A stretch of DNA of 62,038 bases from Brevibacterium sp. S22 (GTDB lineage Bacteria > Actinomycetota > Actinomycetes > Actinomycetales > Brevibacteriaceae): positions 1 to 62,038 of the forward strand of contig NZ_RHFG01000025.1 of the NCBI RefSeq assembly GCF_004745485.1, read 5' to 3'. The position numbers were made by a program, and so were the translations under genes. The notes under the pieces are model-generated. The model made no database searches, was not told where the DNA came from, and saw only the letters and a list, made by a program, of their open reading frames with translations. Position 1 is the first letter of the stretch. Every line of letters begins with the position of its first letter. This document shows, one piece after another, positions 59,647-62,038 of this stretch.

Positions 59647-60461
59647 TGCTACTCCCGGTGACGTCGGCTGGTCAGCGTCGATTCGCTCGGATGAAGTGGA
59701 ATGCCTTCAGGCTGTCGGACCGTCTGGCCGTCTGGACACTGGGCCGTCATACCATCGGGCCGGAACCGCGCCGGGCGTTTGAGACCCGATGCTGCCCGAC
59801 ACTTCCTAGGCCGGATTTCGGCGTCTCACCCGCGAGAATGCGCTCATGATCGCTACTTTACCCATCGGTCGGGGCCAGTCAAGCCCCGTTCGCACCCCCG
59901 AGCCGACTGGTGACCGACACCACCGAAAAGGCCCCCGGCCCGGTGACCGGCGCCACCGGAACTGGGCAGCATGATGTGGGGACGGGCATCGGTGGAAGGG
60001 GCGCATGAGGCGGGGCGGTCGCCACCGTAACGGGGCGCATGAGACGAAAGCCGGCACCACGGTAACGGGGCGCCGGCAGGGATGTTTCGGAACGGGGCAC
60101 ATGAGACGAAGGCCGGCACCACCGTATAGGCCGCCGAGAGGGCAGTCACGGAGCGATTCGGGGAGTTTCGAGTCGGGCGGTGGCGGCTCGCCGCAAAGAG
60201 ACGTAAGCGGGCCGAAGCAGCACCTCGCCATCAGGCCTTCGTGAACCCGAAGCACAGGCACCGACGCCTCGGCGGCTCACAACCACTTTTCGTACACATT
60301 CCGCTACATTTCGTACGCCATGCGCCACATCGCGTCAGAACCATCAGGACGCGAACTGATGTACTGCACCCCGAGTGGCGGACTATGTACCGAATGTATT
60401 GACCGGCTCGCGTGCAACCGCCGGCGACTGCTTCACGCCAACAGGAAGCAGCTCTTTGCTG
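59647..60461. other. Repeat-rich non-coding region upstream of ureA
   Basis: 815 bp with no credible gene between ureA and the AbiEi-like gene on the same strand. It should contain the urease promoter, but no convincing -35/-10 pair stands out. Degenerate CGTCTGGCCGTCTGG units occur at 59715-59740, and longer repeats follow (listed separately). Confidence 0.55.
59909..60130. repeat. Degenerate repeats based on GGGGCGCATGAGACGAA
   Basis: GGTGACCGRCRCCACCG occurs at about 59909 and 59941. GGGGCRCATGAG occurs at about 59998, 60032 and 60094, the last two followed by ACGAARGCCGGCACCAC. The spacing is irregular (about 30-60 bp). Confidence 0.7.
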
Positions 60462-61517
60462 TCACCCCCGTGCACCAGCAAACTTCTTCAGCTCGGGGGA
60501 TTGCTCGAACAGTTTTGCCGAGAAGTCGCTGAGGTGCAGCAGTTCCGTGAAAGTGAAGTGGATGATCCGATACCCCAGCCCGAGGAGTCTGTTCTGCTGT
60601 TCGCCCTCGCTGCGCAAGAGCCGGGCCCCCATCATCACGTATTTCCCGCTGCCGTCCACGGCGATGATCGTGCGGGCACCTTCATGCACGAAATCCACGC
60701 GCGCAATGAATCCGCGCGCATCGTCAATGTTCACCTGTTGTTCGAAGCCCGTCAGCCGCAGCGCTTTGAGGTTCAATGAGCAATAGCTTTCAGCAATGCT
60801 CTCCGACACTGCACTCAGTGACTCAACCATGCTCTGCGCGGTCACATGTCCGGATTTCAGCCTCCCTACCGCTGGCAGAAAGTACTCCTCAATATGTTTT
60901 TGGCCAAGGTCGCGAAATCCCTGCGAGTACCCGAGCCTGGGGTTGAATCCTGGGATCGCTCGCACCACCGACTGCCGCAGTACCCATTCCATACCGGCAA
61001 ATGCTGACTGCTGACCCCGAATTCCAATCAGGTCCAAACCGGTGCGAATCGCCGAGGTGGCTCGCAGATGACCGAAATTCACCTGGTCCGAATCGTCAAT
61101 GGTGCACAGGGTTCTGACGATCTGCTTCGATGCTGAGTTGCTCGTAGGGTGCAGGACCGTGATCGGCCCTTTGGGTTCTTTGTACAGAGGGATGCCGTGG
61201 AGGATCGCGGCCGACGTGCCCGAAATCGTGTCATCCGGCCGGTAGTGCCGATAGCTCCAGATCGTCAGAGAGCGCAGAACATCCTGGTAGCCGAAATCTC
61301 CATCCAGATCAGCCTGCGTTCTACCTTCGTGAAGTCTGATCCACTCGATGTCGTCGATGAACCCCGCAATCCGGCGATGAGATGGCACCCGGCAGTCCCG
61401 CTTGACCGAATACACTCCCGCACAGAGCTTGAGCAGACAGCAGTTGAGAGCTTGTTTGATCGTGCGGGAGGCGACTCCGGCCGCGATGAATTCCTGCCGA
61501 TAGACCACGTTCTTCAT
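60462..61517 (-). CDS. AbiEi-antitoxin-like / DUF559-like protein
   Basis: 351 residues. The N-terminal 50 residues (VVYRQEFIAAGVASRTIKQA, then LLKLCAGVYSVKRDCRVPS) resemble the winged-helix domain of AbiEi-type antitoxins. The C-terminal 100 (VDFVHEGARTIIAVDGSGKY, then GLGYRIIHFTFTELL) resemble the Vsr/DUF559 endonuclease fold, with Asp and Lys in DGSGK. No AbiEii toxin partner is adjacent. Codon use is less GC-biased than the neighbours, which suggests acquisition. The start at 61517 is the last plausible ATG; a longer Cys-rich extension is thought to be non-coding. Confidence 0.65.
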   Translation of the reverse strand: MKNVVYRQEFIAAGVASRTIKQALNCCLLKLCAGVYSVKRDCRVPSHRRIAGFIDDIEWIRLHEGRTQADLDGDFGYQDVLRSLTIWSYRHYRPDDTISGTSAAILHGIPLYKEPKGPITVLHPTSNSASKQIVRTLCTIDDSDQVNFGHLRATSAIRTGLDLIGIRGQQSAFAGMEWVLRQSVVRAIPGFNPRLGYSQGFRDLGQKHIEEYFLPAVGRLKSGHVTAQSMVESLSAVSESIAESYCSLNLKALRLTGFEQQVNIDDARGFIARVDFVHEGARTIIAVDGSGKYVMMGARLLRSEGEQQNRLLGLGYRIIHFTFTELLHLSDFSAKLFEQSPELKKFAGARG

Positions 61518-61837
61518 GCAGTGAGTCTGTGCGACGCTGCTGCACGAAGACGATGTCCTGAATCTCGCCTGTGGAAGCGACGTAGTTTTCCACATGTGAT
61601 CGGCGCACGAGTGATGCAGAAGTCCACAAGCTCGCGATGGTGGGTGACCACACCAGCCTTGAGGCTCTGCAGGCGGGCAGGCACTGTCAAACCCACTACA
61701 GGCTTCCCTTGTCCAGAGAATTGTTTGCCCGTTGGCACACTCACCAGACTTGCATTCGTCCTCAGGAGTGAGTGCTCGAGTCGATGACGCAGCGGCCACG
61801 TCGCGTTCGAAGCACATCCAGGTTCGGTGCAACCGGG

Positions 61838-61910
61838 CACCACATTTCGTACTCGCGCAACCACATTTGATGCACACCGGCTTCACTTCCGGTGTCTGAC
61901 ATCTGTTCGC
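61838..61910. repeat. Partial copy of the CCACAT/CATCTGTTCGCG repeat
   Basis: CACCACATTTCGTACTCGCG, then AACCACATTTGATGCACACC and GACATCTGTTCGCGG, follow in the same order as the left half of the palindrome at 42641. The 61518-61961 gap otherwise shows a CACCGG...CCGGTG hairpin and no gene. Confidence 0.55.
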
Positions 61911-61961
61911 GGAGCCTGTTGCCGAATGGTTTCGGTTCTGGACCCGAAATTGCAGGAAACC

Positions 61962-62038
61962 TCAGCGACGTCGAAGTCCCGGCACCCAGACGGTTGGGAT
62001 CTCGACATAGTCGTCAACGAAACAGCCCTCGGCGCGGT
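61962..62038 (-). CDS. C-terminal end of an unknown gene (partial)
   Basis: The complement is open from the window edge to TGA at 61962-61964, ending CFVDDYVEIPTVWVPGLRRR. The composition looks like a genuine protein C-terminus, but 24 residues are too few to assign a family. Confidence 0.4.
   Translation of the reverse strand, partial: RAEGCFVDDYVEIPTVWVPGLRRR

Noticed and set aside
61518..61886. N-terminal extension of the AbiEi-like protein
   Set aside because: The extra frame is Cys-rich and overlaps dispersed repeats; family members begin near the helix-turn-helix.

Overview
The window is one contiguous piece of a high-GC (about 65% or more by eye) Gram-positive chromosome. The gene set (ectABC, DtxR/IdeR-type iron box, IS110 remnant, actinobacterial-style start sites, TPP and glycine riboswitches, urease with a nickel/peptide-type ABC importer) points to an actinobacterium. 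A Brevibacterium-like organism is the best guess from general resemblance, not from any database match. No rRNA, tRNA or CRISPR array was seen.

Layout: (1) 1-7 kb: tail of an IS110 transposase, a fumarate-reductase-like flavoprotein divergent from a LysR regulator, a luciferase-like monooxygenase, an orphan iron-siderophore binding lipoprotein under an iron box, and a PQQ-type sugar dehydrogenase. (2) 7-25 kb: CopC-like protein, LMW tyrosine phosphatase, M13 and M18 peptidases, DUF1684 protein, TPP-riboswitch-controlled thiC, a TetR/thioesterase/amidohydrolase operon, a COG3044 ABC-class ATPase, a YyaL-type protein, a membrane protein and a GDPD. (3) 25-38.5 kb: Na+/alanine symporter, two unknown proteins, the ectABC ectoine operon, then sdaA and the glycine cleavage genes gcvHTP behind a glycine riboswitch. 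(4) 38.7-48.5 kb: two SDRs, DUF1990, an APH-like kinase, a CoA-transferase/acyl-CoA dehydrogenase pair, an acyltransferase-3 and a YtcJ-type amidohydrolase. (5) 49-60 kb: a five-gene importer next to ureABCFDG; together they make a nickel-and-urease module. (6) 60-62 kb: an AbiEi/DUF559-like protein and the end of an unknown gene.

The most unusual content lies between and inside genes. There is a family of intergenic palindromes of fixed 64-bp length with CGTTCAAG/CTTGAACG ends (five full copies between 6.9 and 18.3 kb). A second class of 56-bp palindromes has 25-bp arms and a 6-bp loop; one half-copy directly abuts the IS110 end. The 9-mer CCGAGGCGG was counted 45 times by eye, in coding and non-coding DNA. 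Short tandem repeats repeatedly begin in the last codons of a gene and copy its stop codon, and several conserved enzymes carry family-atypical low-complexity inserts. Many genes have a TANNNT-like hexamer 6-7 nt before the start codon, indicating leaderless transcripts.
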